Source: Iris pallida (taxonomy: Eukaryota; Streptophyta; Magnoliopsida; Asparagales; Iridaceae). Taken from it: a stretch of DNA of 64,000 bases. Shown one piece after another: positions 34,838-47,600 of this stretch. The notes beneath the pieces were generated by a model. That model saw nothing but the letters and a program-made list of their open reading frames with translations, ran no database searches and was not told the origin of the DNA. The DNA lies in NCBI GenBank assembly GCA_029216955.1, contig JANAVB010016210.1, forward strand, positions 1-64,000. Reading direction: 5' to 3'. The position numbers and the translations under genes were made by a program. How positions within the stretch are numbered: the stretch's first letter is position 1; each line of letters starts with the position of its first letter.

Positions 34838-35889
34838 TGATGGAGCTGGAGATTCCCAGGACCCTTTCTTTGGTGTGCGTATTGATCGATAGAAAGTTAA
34901 ACAGATCTAAAACGTGTTCTTACCCTTCATAGGCGGAAACTAGGGTTCACGAATTATACCTGCAGCGGACAGGAGATAAGTAATTCATAGCAATTTCGAG
35001 CGGACGACCCCAAGATCTTCTGCACGTATTCCTTCCTCGAGTTGGACGTCGTGTGGGCGACGATCTCCGAACCTTTTCTTCTCCTTGGCAGCCCTCTCTT
35101 TCTCTCCTTACGTGAATCACGAATTTAAAGAAAATTTTAGATTTCTGATCAGTAATATGGCGGCCAGAGAATAGAGGATATATATAGGCTACGGTAAGGA
35201 CCATGAGAAGAAATTAGGGTTAGGCCTCCTAACGGATCTGGATATCCCGTGTTCAGCCCGAACACATAATCCAGGCCCATTAACAATAGCTTGGTCCACT
35301 AATGAGCTATTGTTGCACTACCTCCCTAATCCCAAATTATGTTTGTGGGCTCCTTTTATTATATGCACGTTTGGCTCCCCATGTTTAGATATCGTATGTC
35401 CGTCGATCAAATCAAGTTACTGACAACTATATTGATTCAACATCTTTTATCCTTAAGTAGTACCGCTCAACTTTATTTGTCATGTCGGATATATTCCACC
35501 TACAGGTTTTACATGACAATCCTTATGAGCTCCTTAAGAGGACATCATCAACCCGATATATTGGGACATGGATTCCATTTATAATCAACAGCCCATCATA
35601 CATACAATGTTATTACCTAATTCATAGAGGTTGTTGATCCATAATGAATCTCACTCTTTTATGAGTCAAAGTAATGTGCACTGCATATACATGTCCGTTA
35701 TTATATCCGGATTAAGAGCACAAGCATCCATAATAACAGAGGTGTTTGTTCTCTTATGTAGTCAGTACAAAGAGAACAACCTCAAGTGGTCCTGTTTAAT
35801 ACACACAAAGTGTACTAGTATAAACCAATAGTCAAGATAGACTAATACCAGATTACACTACAACATTTAGATTGTCCAAGTCCATCTAG
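34838..35889 (-). repeat. Truncated copia LTR at the same insertion site
   Basis: Collinear with 11887-12942 and closer to it than to 18444 (for example GGAGATTCCCAGGACCC and GTGTGCGTATTG are shared only with the left copy). It ends abruptly after GTCCATCTAG. It is therefore the duplicate of the 3' LTR of the copia insertion in the middle Tekay LTR, not a new insertion. Confidence 0.9.
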
Positions 35890-36181
35890 TCAGATTCATT
35901 ATGAATTCATGACCATGGTAACCAGGATTCCATGTCCTAGACATGATGCAAGACGAGACGGGTAACTTGTATAGGCACAATCAAAAAAATCAACCATGGT
36001 GTCAAGACAAGAGTTACTTAGCATATTAGGGTAGCTGTCGCAACAGCCTTTCAAGATTATACATGTCGTGTCAGGTTACTGGTCATGTCAAGAGTACTTG
36101 TCGGGAGTGCGCCTCAATGTGCCACTATCAAGTTTATAAATGTCATTTCAAGTTTACTTGTTACTTGTCAAGAGTGCGCTT
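35890..36181 (-). repeat. Diverged Tekay-like LTR fragment flanking element C
   Basis: Collinear but clearly diverged from about 37400-37610 of the element C LTR: CTAGACATGATGCAAGACGA, GCTGTCGCAACAGC, GTGCCACTATCA. It continues after element C at 63543, so C inserted into an older relative. It ends with the left TSD copy CGCTT. Confidence 0.7.
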
Positions 36182-38928
36182 TGTCACGCCCCAGAACCAG
36201 AATACTGGAGAGCGAAGGCGGACATAGCCAGTTACGTATATTGAAGTGCAACCCACCTCGCTCTACGGTCACGACTGTCTAGATACATGAGGGTTTAACT
36301 ACAAGCCATCAGTCACTTATGGTCATAATTAAGCCTATTGTCTCAATCTCAAACATGTAATAGCAGTTTACAAGATGTTAGAGCACTAAATATACAATAG
36401 TAAGGCGTCCCATACATTACATATTTGGATGATCATGAAGCTAGTCATACAAAATGTGAAGACCAGCAAAAGTTTCAGTCATACATGATCAACCCTAGGA
36501 TTTGTTAATCATGCTAAAGCCCATGGACAGACAGTAAGTAAAGTACAATCGAGCTAACACTTGCTCGACGGCTAAACGCCTCAAAAGAATAATTTTACAA
36601 TAGAGTGGGAGAGCAAAATAAAACCTACTCGTTGTCAGGGTTACGCCTGGTGGTCACCATCTGGCTGGAAGGTAGGGAGATCCTCTGGAGCCGCTCCGGT
36701 ATCTGGCCATACAAAACCAGCTGGATCAGATCCCAGAAAGAGCAAGTGCCACAAAGGAGGCTTTACTTAAAAACTAAAACCAGCAATTAGCACAAGAACA
36801 TAATTATATAATAAAGGACTGGAAATATGAAAAATCATGATGATATACGATAAGATAACCATGGGACTATTCAGATAACCAAGTTATAACCCGTAAACCA
36901 AACAAGGACCGGGGTTGTAACCCTTCATCTGAACGGAACTTGGTTTCCTACTATTTATCGATAAGGTAACACAAGCAGTCGGGTCATGTAACAATCTTGC
37001 ACAGGATCAGGACAAGACTAGACTGGTTAGATTCCATCTAACATTCACGGTCAAGCAATAAGTATGGCTTGATACTTTAACTAACTAGGGTTATTACAGG
37101 CCTAGTTACTAGCAAGATGCAATGAGATTATTCCAACAGCCTCAAGCCCTGCAGACCATCCAGGTTACCCGGACACAATTAGGGGTTGAATTCATATGGG
37201 TACATCGTTGTACCCTTAAGTAGCTTGAAGGGTGCAACACATGACAGTATGCTGGAAATGTGCCCTACTCGACGGCAGGCTACAAATCCCATGATGGGGC
37301 GCCCAGATAACGGGTTTGCCTGTAGCTGGAAAATCTCTTCATGAGTACTGGATTATTCTAGTTATTAGCCTTAGCCAGTTTTAGTAGGTACCCCTGACCG
37401 TGGTACTCAGGGGTCCCTGCCCTATATATGATGCAAGATAATACTGGTTCATTTGTACAAATACAGTCGCCCACGGTGTCCAGACCATTTATTCTTGTCA
37501 TGTCATGCTAGCCGTCGCAACAGCATATCGAGGTATATCATGCTAGGTTTACTTATCAAGAGTGGGCCACGACGGGCCACTATCATGTTCTATCCCTACT
37601 TTATCATGTCGTGTTCATGTAAAAGTCAAACCAATATTGAAATCATGCCACGTCCTAAAACATAACCATGCCATGAGGGTTGCCGTAAAAGACTGGCCGC
37701 ATGGGGGTTGCCATAAAAGACTGGCCGCATGAGGGTTGTCGTAAAAGGCTGGCCGCATGAGGTTGTCGCAAAAAACTGGCCGCATGAGGTTGTCGCAAAA
37801 GACTGGCCGCTTGAGGGTTGCCGCAAAAGGCTGGCCACATGAGGTTACCGCAAAAGACTGGCTGCATGAGGGTTGCCGCAAAAGACTCGCCGCATGAGGG
37901 TTGTCGTATAAGGCAAGCCACATGAGGGTTGCCGCATAAGGCTTGCCGCATAAGGCTGCCGCATAAGGCTGCCGCATGAGGTTGTCGCAAAAGACTGGTC
38001 GCATGAGGTTGCCGTAAAAGACTGGCCGCATGAGGGTTGTCGCATAAGACTGGCCGCATGGGATTGCCGCATAAGGATAGTCGTATGAGGCTGCCACATA
38101 AGGCTGGCCGCATGGGATTGCCGCATAAGGCTAGCCGCGTGAGGTTGTCGCATAAGGCTGGCCGCATGAGGTTGCATGAGGTTGCCGCATAAGGCTAGCC
38201 GCATGAGGTTATCGCATAAGGCTGGCCGCATGGAGTTGCCGCATAAGGCTGCCGCATGAGGTTGCCGCATGAGGGTGCCACATAAGACTGGCGCATGAGG
38301 TTGCCGCAAAAGATTGTTCTTCTTCTCCAAAGATCCAAGAATAACCGTGGAAGCCAGGGCTTCCAAGATCCATTAATCCTTCATTTAAAGCCAAAATCCG
38401 GACTTCCATTGGTCAAAATGGGATAGAACGAAATTTTCTACAACATGGAACAATCAAAACTTGAAAATAACAAGGTTTGATAGATTAAAACCCAAGAAAT
38501 TCGAAGATGCAACAAACTTAGATCTACATGAAATGAACCATGGAAATTAAAAATGCTAAGTACTAAAGTGTCTTAGAATCTCGTGAGAAAGAAAATGGAA
38601 CAACAAAAATTGAGTTCCTCCATGAAGCAAGTTGTACTTGTCTAAGCTCTTGGTAGGTGGAGAGAGTTAATGGAGGAAGAAGAAGAAGTGAATGAGGAGA
38701 AAGAGAGGGGTTGGTGGTTTAAAGAGAGGGGGGTTAGCATGTTGGGTCAAGTCCTAACAACCGAGCCCAACCAAATATACTAAGCCAAGCCAAGCTGAAC
38801 CAGGATGAACCCAAAATAAACCAAGGCAAGATTAAACAAGGGTCAAGCTAAGCAAGACAAGTCTAACTACGGGTCGGGATTCTGTACACGTATACTGGAA
38901 ATACGTATAACGAAAAACGGAGGTGACA
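36182..38928 (-). repeat. 3' LTR of element C
   Basis: 2,747 bp from TGTCACGCCCC to GGAGGTGACA. The partner LTR is 2,842 bp; much of the length difference comes from the internal minisatellite. Sparse substitutions and an approximately 15-bp indel near 36290 are visible. Outside the array it matches the A/B LTR only moderately. Confidence 0.95.
37665..38310 (-). repeat. Minisatellite in the C 3' LTR
   Basis: More than twenty units of about 25-30 bp built from GAGGTTGCCGCA, TAAGGCTGGCCGCAT and variants. Because the unit is often near a multiple of three, long spurious frames with repeating Arg-Gln-Pro and Ala-Ala-Ser-Leu appear on the minus strand; they are not genes. Confidence 0.95.
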
Positions 38929-38946
38929 ACTCTACCCACCTTAAAA
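38929..38946 (-). other. Polypurine tract of element C
   Basis: On the minus strand TTTTAAGGTGGGTAGAGT abuts the LTR start TGTCACC, the same tract as in A and B. Confidence 0.75.
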
Positions 38947-39089
38947 GAATTCCGTCCTCAAAATTTAATCAAGAGGCTAGAGATGTCGGGACAAGCTATA
39001 TTAATCATAAGCAAGCTACGACTAGGTAATCAATCAAGCAATCATTCATGCAAGCAAGGAATTAAGGCATAAGGCATAAGAAAGACATT

Positions 39090-40443
39090 ATACCTTATAA
39101 GTCAAACAGGTCGGGATATCACGATCGGATATCATCTTCACGCTCTCACGTTGACTCACCCAAGGAGTGATGACCCCAAGCAACACGGACTAACTTGATA
39201 GTCTTGTTCTTGAGTATCTTCTCTCTTCGGTCCAATATGGATACGGGTCTCTCCTCATACGAAGGGTTGGTACCAGCAACCAATTCTGAATGATCAGGAC
39301 ATGACTCGGATTCGGGATATACCGTCACAATTGAGATACGTAGAAGACATCATGCACCTCACGTAACGACGACAGACGAGCGAGATGATAGGACACATCA
39401 CCTACTCGCTCCAGAATGTCGAACGGCCCTATATACCTAGGACTAAGCTTTTCTCGTACGCCAAAACGAATGACGCCACGGGTAGGCGAGATCCTGAGGA
39501 ATACATGGTCGCCGACAGAAAATTCAAGAGGACGTCGATAAAAATTGGCCCAATGATGCTGGCGATCTTGCGCAACTCGAAGATGATCTCTGACTTGCCT
39601 GACCACCTCAATAGTTTGGGTGATCATCTCTAGAGCAAGCATCTGCCTCTCGCCTATGTCATCCCATGCTAACGGAGATCTGTACTTTCTGCCGTACAAG
39701 GCCTCAAAGGGTGCCATCTGGATACTGGCCTGGAAACTGTTGTTATAGGAGAACTCTACGAGATGCAGGTGATCTTCCCACGAACCATCAAAGTCAAGTG
39801 TACATGACCGCAATATATCTTTAAGAGTCTGGATCGTGCGTTCTGACTGACCATCTGTCTGCGGGTGATAAGCTGAACTAAACTTGGGACGAGTCCCCAA
39901 ACTTTTCTAAAGACTCTGCCAAAAGTGCGATATGAATCTTGAATCTCTGTCGGATACAATACTGACTGGTACTCCATGCAACCTGACTATCTGCCTGAGG
40001 TACATCTCTGCAAGCTGATCCGTCGACTGAACGATCCTAAAAGGAAGAAAATGCGCTACCTTGGTGAGTCTGTCAACTATAACCCAAATAGCATCTCTTC
40101 CAGCTGGGGATCTAGGTAATCCAGTTATAAAATCCATGGTAATGTGCTCCCATTTCCATTCTGTGATCGATAAAGGTTGATAAAGTCCAGCCGGTCTCTG
40201 ATGTTCAACTTTAACTTGTTGGCAAACTAAACATCGAAAGACAAACCGGACTATCTCCCTCTTCATGCCATTCCACCAAAAATGCTATCGGATATCACGA
40301 TACATCTTCGTACCGCCCGGATGAATCGAATACTGAAAACTGTGAGCTTCTGTCATGATCTCCTGTCTGATATCACTACTAGGTACACAAAGACGCCTCT
40401 CATGTCGAAGTGTACCGTCCTTATGGATACATAATTTTGGTCT
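39090..40443 (-). pseudogene. Integrase and chromodomain of element C, broken
   Basis: [14 protein letters not shown] zinc segment, ITMDFITGLPRS, VSDRDSRF and [13 protein letters not shown] in the core, then LSPRYIGPFDILERVG and ILDRREKILKNKTIKLV. Stops follow SHFWQSL near 39905, the YVSQL motif near 39325, and the codons before ERED and YPDLF of the chromodomain. Catalytic residues are kept. This copy is independent of the A/B lesions: it has Gln where A and B have the PKMIA stop. Confidence 0.9.
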
Positions 40444-42013
40444 TCATCCTACTACATATTCTACCCTAAGCTGCTGAAGCTTAGAATCTGATGACTGAGC
40501 TAACTTGATCCTCTCAACTATACTGGACTGAACATGTATACTGGCTATCAATGCCACATTGGTAGGAAGGACAACTTCCATACCCATCTTCTGAAGATCT
40601 GCTAATAACTCTGGTTGTGCTGTTAGAAAATAAACCCCAGCTCTTCTGCTCAATGCATTTGCAACAACGTTGGCCTTCCAGGATGATACTGCAGGTTGAT
40701 GTCATAATCCACAAGCAGCTCTAACCATCTCCTCTGACGCATGTTAAGATCCTTCTAAGTAAACACATACTTCAGGCTCTTATAGTTGGTGAAAATCTCC
40801 ACCCTATCTCTATACAACTAGTGTCTCCAAAGCTTAAGTACAAACACTATTGCTGCCAGCTCCAAGTCATAGGTTGGGTAATTCCTCTCATGATCACAAA
40901 GTTGATATGACGCATAAGCTATTACCTTTCCATGCTACATCAAAACACATCCTAAACATCTGCCTGAAGCATCACAATATACTGAGAATCCTCCGGTCCC
41001 ATTTGAAAGCATGAGAATGGGTGCCGTCATCAAACCTCGCTTCAACTTCTCAAAAGAATCCTGACCTTCTGCGGTCCAAGTAAACTGCACATCCTTGCGG
41101 GTCAACTGCGTCAGTGGTACTGAAATTCGAGTAAAGTCTGAAATAAATTATCGGTAGTAGCCGGCCAAGCCAAGAAAACTGCGAACTTCTGTAACTGTGC
41201 TGGGTACCGGCCACGTCTCAATAGCCACGATCTTCTGGGGATCCACTTCTACTCCACCTCTAGTGATGATATGACCCAAGTATGAAATATGATCGAGCCA
41301 GAACTCGCATTTACTGAACTTTGCATACAACTGGTGCTCTCTGGGAATCTGGAGGACAACTCTGAGATGCTGCTCATGCTCCGCTTCATTCTTACTGTAG
41401 ACCAGGATGTCGTCTATGAACACAATCACGAACTGAGCTAAATAAGGCATGAAGATACGATTCATGAGGTCCATGACAGCCGGCACATTGGTCGCTCCAA
41501 ATGGCATAACAAGGAACTCTCAATGCCCATACCTGGATCTAAATGCCGTCTTCGGGATGTCCTACTCTCTAACTCTGATCTGGTGGTATCTTGACCGCAA
41601 GTCAATCTTTGAAAATACGGATGCCCCTTTGAGTTGATCAAACAAGTCATCTATCCTCGGGAAGGGATATCTGTTCTTGATTGTCACTGAGTTCAAGGTA
41701 CGATAGTTAACACATAATCTGGACGTACCATCTTTTTTTTCACAAGAAGCATCGGGGCTCCCCAAGGCGAGCCACTAGCACGGATGAATCCCTTGGTCCT
41801 GAGTTCTTCAATCATCTTATACAAGATCACTAATTCTGACGGTGCCATCCGATAGACTCTCTCTGATACTGGTGTTGTTCCAGGGATCAAGTCTATGGTG
41901 AACTCGATCTCTCTCTCTGGTGGCATACGTGGAAGCTCCTCGGGGAAAACATCGAAAAACTCTTCTACAACTCGGGAAAACTGAACTGCTGCTGCTACTG
42001 CCATCCGCAACAC
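40444..42013 (-). pseudogene. pol: Reverse transcriptase and RNase H of element C, broken
   Basis: [16 protein letters not shown], then a frameshift within an A-rich run near 41732. RNSV-type segments and [13 protein letters not shown] follow, with a stop. Next come [11 protein letters not shown] (a codon lost or shifted after it) and [11 protein letters not shown] with both aspartates. RNase H is degraded, with motifs around YCDASGRCLGC and [13 protein letters not shown] and several stops. Confidence 0.88.
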
Positions 42014-42471
42014 TGGAGAAGAAGGTTCTACTCCACCTCAGAAAAATAAAAACTCTGGCTCACCAGGAATACTAAAAATAATCTTGTCGATATGGCAATC
42101 TATTCTAGCATACTGGTCCCTCAACCAATCCATCCCTAAGACCACATCATAATCAGCCATCGAAAATTCTATCAACCTAGCAGAAAACTCTCTACAGCTA
42201 ACTACGATTCGACACGAGAAAATACTATATCTACTCCCACAAGACCGTTACCAGTAAGTATATTGAGCCTTACTGATAATGACTCGGGCCTCAGTCCTAC
42301 CCGTGTAGCGAATCATGCAGACATAAATGAATGCGATGCACCCGAATCAAATAATACTGATGCTGGAAAAGAGTTGACGAGAATGGTACCTGCCACCACC
42401 TCACCTGAAGCTAACTCTTCCTCCACGGTCAAAGCCATAGCCTGACCTTGCCCTCTAGGTGATGGTCCCCT
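42014..42471 (-). pseudogene. Protease of element C, broken
   Basis: Reads LFDSGASHSFM-like sequence on the minus strand near 42330-42360, then [21 protein letters not shown] near 42100-42160. A stop cuts the linker to RT near 42040. The linker keeps the SIPGEPEF frame that A and B have lost by a 1-bp deletion. Confidence 0.75.
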
Positions 42472-43467
42472 CTACTGGAAACCTCTCTGGCGGTTCTGGG
42501 TCTGAGCTTGGACTAGTACATACTGCTGGAGGTTCTGCTGCTGAAATGCTTGGGCCTGAGGCCGCAAGGGCCTCGGGAACGGGTGCTGCAGCTGCTGCTG
42601 GACTGATATTGGAGCTGGTCCCCTAACCGAGGGACTAGAAAAGGTTGAAGAAGATGAACTCCCCCTATTCGGGCAATTCCCAACCCTGTGGTCCGGTGCC
42701 CCACAAACCAAGCACAAGCCCTGTGCTCTACGATATTCCGATACTACGTGCCCTGGCTTCCCACAATGAGTGCAACCCATTACGGAAGACTGCTTCTGCT
42801 TCTGCTGCTGGGAAAATGCTGGGGTCGAATGCTGAATCGACGTAACGGAAGCCGCCCGCCTCGGAGCTCCAATGGTCAAAACCTTAGCTGCCGGGGCTGG
42901 TGCCGAAGACTGATTCATCTGGCCGTGAGACCGCTTCTGACTTCTGGTCCGGTCCACAATCCTCTGGGAGGTATAATCATGTCTCCTAGCTGCTCTCAAT
43001 ACTGCATCGAAAGACTGATTCTCAAACTACTCTACTGCCAGTAAAACCTCCACGTGGAGTCCATGCTGGAACCGCTGAGCTCTATCGAACTCGGTCGCCA
43101 CCAAGGTGGGAGCAAACCGACTAAGTCTAAAAAACTCGCCGTATATCCATCGACCGTCATGTCCATATGCTTCAAATTAGTGAACCTTATCTGTAGATCA
43201 TACCGAGCTACAGCGTCAAAGTACTTGGTCTAAAATCTCTCACGGAACATTGTCCAGGCAATAGGTGCCACTAATCCAATGGCCTGCGCCGCCCACCCGC
43301 TGCGGGCTAGATCCAATAACTGTAGGAACACCACGGCCACCTTATCGTCTTCTGGGGTCCTGGCTGCTTCTAGATTAACCTCAGTGTCCTGCAGCCAAGC
43401 GTCTGTGGCAATAGCATCTTTGCTGCCATCGAAGAAGGAAGGGTTCAAGCGCTTGAAGCTGTTGGCC
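42472..43467 (-). pseudogene. gag: gag of element C, C-terminal three quarters
   Basis: Starts at the nested insertion with SFKRLNPSFFDGSKDAIATDAWLQDTEV. Note Gln where A and B have a stop. The capsid segment contains LLDLARSGWAAQAIG, and a broken stretch lies near 43050-43230. Two knuckles follow, CTHCGKPGHVVSEY (last Cys changed to Tyr) and CLVCGAPDHRVGNC, then a Gln/Pro-rich tail. Confidence 0.88.
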
Positions 43468-43472
43468 GCACT
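43468..43472. repeat. Target-site duplication of element D, left copy
   Basis: GCACT, paired with GCGCT at 60232-60236. The uninterrupted gag in element B reads GCACTGTTACC on the equivalent strand, so the insertion site can be reconstructed exactly. Confidence 0.9.
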
Positions 43473-44389
43473 TGTTTGCAAAAACAAAAGTGTAGAACTT
43501 TATTGATACAAACTTTGTAAAAGATTACAATTTGAATTCTGGGAATGGTACAACTATAGGAATCCAATCTAGATGACGATTGCTTTATCCCTTGGACGAT
43601 GTGAACTTTGAAGACGGAGCCTCTGAAGTTGAAGACAACTCTGGAATTGAAGGCAAAAAAGCCTCGGAAGTTGAAGGCAAAAGCCTCGGAAGAATGCAGC
43701 AGCACTTGGGCAAGAACTCCTGAACTCTCTGAACTTTGAAGTCTGATCTCTGATCTCTGATTATTGATCCCCCTTAAATGGAGACTTGAAACTTTATTTA
43801 TAGAGTTCTGAGAAATAACTAACTTTTAGTTATTCTGGACTGCGCATGATGGATTGTGCAGCAGTTGGATTGCGCAACAATGGACTGTGCAGGCAGTTGC
43901 TGGATCATGGGCCAACTGTCTTGGACACATGGCATTATTTGATTAAAATATGCATAATCGTGTATAGACGGTTGCCACGTAATAAACAAATGATGGCATG
44001 AATGCCACGTGCATTTTGTCATTTATGTTGATAGAACGCGCACACTGAATTGCGCTGACTTTGGATTGCGCAGACATGGACTACGCCAACATGGATTACG
44101 CCAATATGGATTGCGCCAACATGGACTGCCAACTGTCCTCGAGCGCCGTACTGCACGATTAAACAAATGGTCGCCTCATTCTTCGTGCTGTCAGCTGTCA
44201 GAAGATTTGATTTATGTCAGGGAATGATGATATCTACCACGTCAGCCTGCACGCTTGGGAGTGTGCGCAATCTAGTATGCACAATCTGTTTGCTGCGCAA
44301 ACTAATGTCTGTGCAGTTCATTTGAAAGATTCATTTCTTGATCTTCATGACTTTGTTGATGTGTGCAACTTGATTTTTTAGGACCTACA
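43473..44389 (-). repeat. 3' LTR of element D
   Basis: TGTTTGC...CCTACA on the plus strand. It contains two clusters of TGGA(T/C)TGCGC words and a minus-strand TATA box (43795-43802). Ends are fixed by TSD and polypurine tract. Confidence 0.96.
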
Positions 44390-44403
44390 AGACCCCCTTC
44401 AAA
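44390..44403 (-). other. Polypurine tract of element D
   Basis: Minus-strand TTGAAGGGGGTCT directly abuts the LTR start TGTAGG. It fixes the element orientation and LTR boundary. Confidence 0.88.
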
Positions 44404-44555
44404 GTTTTTGAAAGTTGAATTTATTCAAAATTTTGAAATACTTTGAATTTTTGAAATTGAAACCAATTTGCGCATGTAGTGAGCTGTCTGCGCAATCTGA
44501 GGGATTAGCCCCATTTTTAGGCGCAATCTAAGGCGGCCGTTTCGATTTGAAAAAC

Positions 44556-44563
44556 TATAAATA
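44556..44563 (+). promoter_or_regulatory. TATA box of antisense PMD-like gene
   Basis: TATAAATA in the context ACTATAAATAGC, about 107 bases before the exon 1 ATG. With a usual TATA-to-start distance, transcription would begin near 44585-44595. It lies outside the LTR, so the antisense gene has its own promoter. Upstream are GCGCAATCT words also found in the LTR. Confidence 0.75.
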
Positions 44564-44662
44564 GCTCTTCAATTCCTTTGAAGTGTTTTTTACTTGCTTT
44601 CTTCGTGCACTTGAGAGAAAAAATTTCGAGTTCCTTTCTTCCTTTCTTCTCCGACGATCTCA

Positions 44663-47600
44663 ATGGCTCCCCGACGATCCTCCGCCGCTGTCAAAGGAAA
44701 AGCCCCCGCCGAGTCATCAACAAGGGCTGCGCGACGTGCATCTCGTCACGAAACTGCTCATCCAGCACTGCAAGGTAGATGACCTAATCAAAAACTCTTT
44801 TTAGAGTTTTGATTTCACTGTTCCTTCAGAATCCATCTCTTTTTAGAGATGTGATCATACTGCGCCACCCTTTTTAGGGTTCTGGTTGCACAAATCAGTT
44901 CGTTCTTCATTTTTATGAAAGACGACTCTCTGTGCAATCGGTTGAACTGTGCTGGCAAAAGTCAGCGCAATTTGCTGATTTGTGCGAGACTGCCAGCGCA
45001 AACTGATGTCTGTTTGTTTGCGCAATCAGATTATTGCGCAATCTGATATTTGTGCAATCTGATATTGCGTAGTCTAAATGACAAAATTTTTGGACTTGAC
45101 TTGTACTGAATTTTTGTTTTCTCTGTCTGATGCAGTTAATATTAGGGAAGATCCCGGATATGAGGATTTTGTAGGAACTCTTTCAGAGTCAGAATACAAA
45201 GAGGACTTATCTCATGTGCACTATCCTCAATATGATCTGCCAACCTTCCGTCAGGCTATTTTGATATCCCAAGATAATGAGACACTGCAATGTTTGATGA
45301 ATGGACAACCTCTGGAATCAGCAGACGCTGTCATACACAAGAAGCCATTATTTTTGTTCGGCGAAGCTTTTGAGAAAAGTTCTCAACCGAGACCAAGGAT
45401 GGAAGAAAGGATTGTCCATCAGATGGATAAGTCATTCTCGATACCAGATATTTTCCGCTGCCTCCCCTTATCTCGGTATGCTCATGCGAGCTATCCAAGG
45501 AAGATGGAATGGAACCTTACACCTTTCCAAAATGCCCGTCCAGGAAGGATTTTTGTGAAGAAGGGGCCGAGCAAGAAGGACATGTTCTACAGTTCCTCAG
45601 AACGGTACAGTGTCTTGTTAAGAGGTTTGAGACCCGGTTGCATTCCGCCAGAGAATTCTTCCTTGTTATTGCCTGTCAGAACTCCAATATTCGCAAATGA
45701 ATTTGCGAAAGTCGAAGGAAGGTATCCTGAGCAGGACATCAGATTAACTGGATTGGTGAATCCGGATTTTAAGAGATGGAACTGCATAGCAAACTGGATT
45801 CTGACCAAGTTTGAAAACAAACTTCAGCAAATCAACTTGTACCAAGCAGTGCATACCACTGTTTATGGTTTTGCCCCTAACTCACAACTGTTCTTGGCTC
45901 TAGCAGAAAGGTATAATTACATAACAGGGACTTTCATGACTCCTGGCGGAGAAATCGGATTTGCACTTCATGAGATGCGGTATATCTCTTACTTGCCAAT
46001 GGGAGATGCCCCATATGAAGAATTTGTCCCAATAAATGATGAGTTGGACAAACTACGAAAAAAGAACGCAGAAATGGTAGCAGTCTTCGAAGAACTGCTA
46101 TGTCATTATAAGATCTGTTCTCTGAATACCTGCTATTCCTCAAAATGGTTACCTTATCTGTTCCTTAACCACATTAAAGAACCGAAGACCAAGGAACATG
46201 ATAGATGCTATCCTGACTTCTTTAAGCCTTTGAGCAACACAGAAGTGATGAAGTTGATGGAAAAAAGTAGCAATTTTGATGAAGAGATGAAGGATGATCA
46301 TCAATGTCCTCCTTTGAAGAAAGGAGATACTCTCGAGAGTTATTTGAGAGTAGGATATAGATCTATGTCAAAAGAAGCCCAATTAGCAGGGTTTCTGACA
46401 TATTGGCTCCGTCGGTTTGTAGTCCCAGGATCGAGTGCTATAGACCGCTTCCATTGCGGTGTTCTTTTTGCCGCCGTTAGATTAGTCTTCGGCTATAAGA
46501 TGGATCTTTTGTCAGCGATGACTTGTAAGTTGAATGCCGGTCTTCGTCTGTACGTCGATCTGATGCTGAAATCTAAGGGTGAAAAAGAATTTCCTCGGTT
46601 GGAATTACCGTATACATATCTATTTGGGTGGTTGCTTCTTCACCATCCTACTTTGATGGACCCCGGCATGGGACCGGTCGACGGCAGCTTTTTGCGGAGA
46701 TATTCCCATGGTAAGTGGAAGTACACTTCTTTGAGCGAATGTAGATATGCTCTGAATCTGAACAGAGGATGGAACTTTTGTTGTGCTCCTCTCCCCACTG
46801 GATATGAACAAATGCCGACAAATATGGTTGACTCGAAGATGCAACCTTTGAGCCGTGCAGCTTTTGAGTGGTTGAAGACAATTCGACCGTCCCATTTGGT
46901 GTACCAGTTTGAAGAAGAATGTTATTTAGAGCCATATCTCCCCAGCCGATTTGCTCGATAGTTCGTGTACGATCAATTCCATGTGGGAAATGCCATCACA
47001 TGCCTTCAAGGAAAGGGTTTTTTGATAGAAGGGGCCCGAGCTTGGGCTTATTATAATGCTCGAGATACGAAAGTCACGTTCTCGATGCCAGCAAATAGCA
47101 ATCATGGCCCTCGGATGCTATTTACATACTCAGTATTCTATACATCTGCGAACACCTTTGCTGAGAATTTTAATCTCGCAGATAGCTTCGCATCTTCAAC
47201 AAGATTGAAGAAGGAAAGAATCACCTTGTCGCTCCCAGGAAATGATGAGGTGCATGAGCCAGTAGATGCACCCTTGGAAGCTTCAAGGGACATTATGTTC
47301 CCTCAAGAGGTTAACGCGCCACTACGTATCTCTTTGAGGGTGGCTAAATCTCCAGCAAAGAAGAGGAGAAGAGAGGAGCCTCCTGCTCCGGCAGCAAAGA
47401 AGAAATTGATCTTAGATCATTCTTCTGAAAAGATTACCACTAGATCTCAATCTCGGCATCTGGCCGAGACACTTCAGCAAGAAGAGGCTACCACACCGAC
47501 CTCTGTCTAAAGACAAGTCGAGCCAATAAATGTAGAGAGTCCTGAAAGACCTCTACACAGAAAGAAAAGAGTGGTCCATAGAAGTCACGTTTTGTCTTCG

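Noticed and set aside
37665..38310. CRISPR-like appearance of regularly spaced repeats
   Set aside because: Units are imperfect, adjacent and without unique spacers, in a plant retrotransposon LTR. It is a minisatellite.
37615..38409. Several 150-170 codon open frames on the minus strand rich in Met-Arg-Gln-Pro and Ala-Ala-Ser-Leu
   Set aside because: They are translations of the LTR minisatellite in all three frames. The repeating unit, not selection, keeps them open.
45078..45135. Upstream ATG at 45078 as the start of the PMD-like protein
   Set aside because: It lies in T-rich intron-like DNA ending in a strong acceptor. The spliced start at 44663 is downstream of a TATA box and joins in phase. 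The unspliced start remains possible but less likely.
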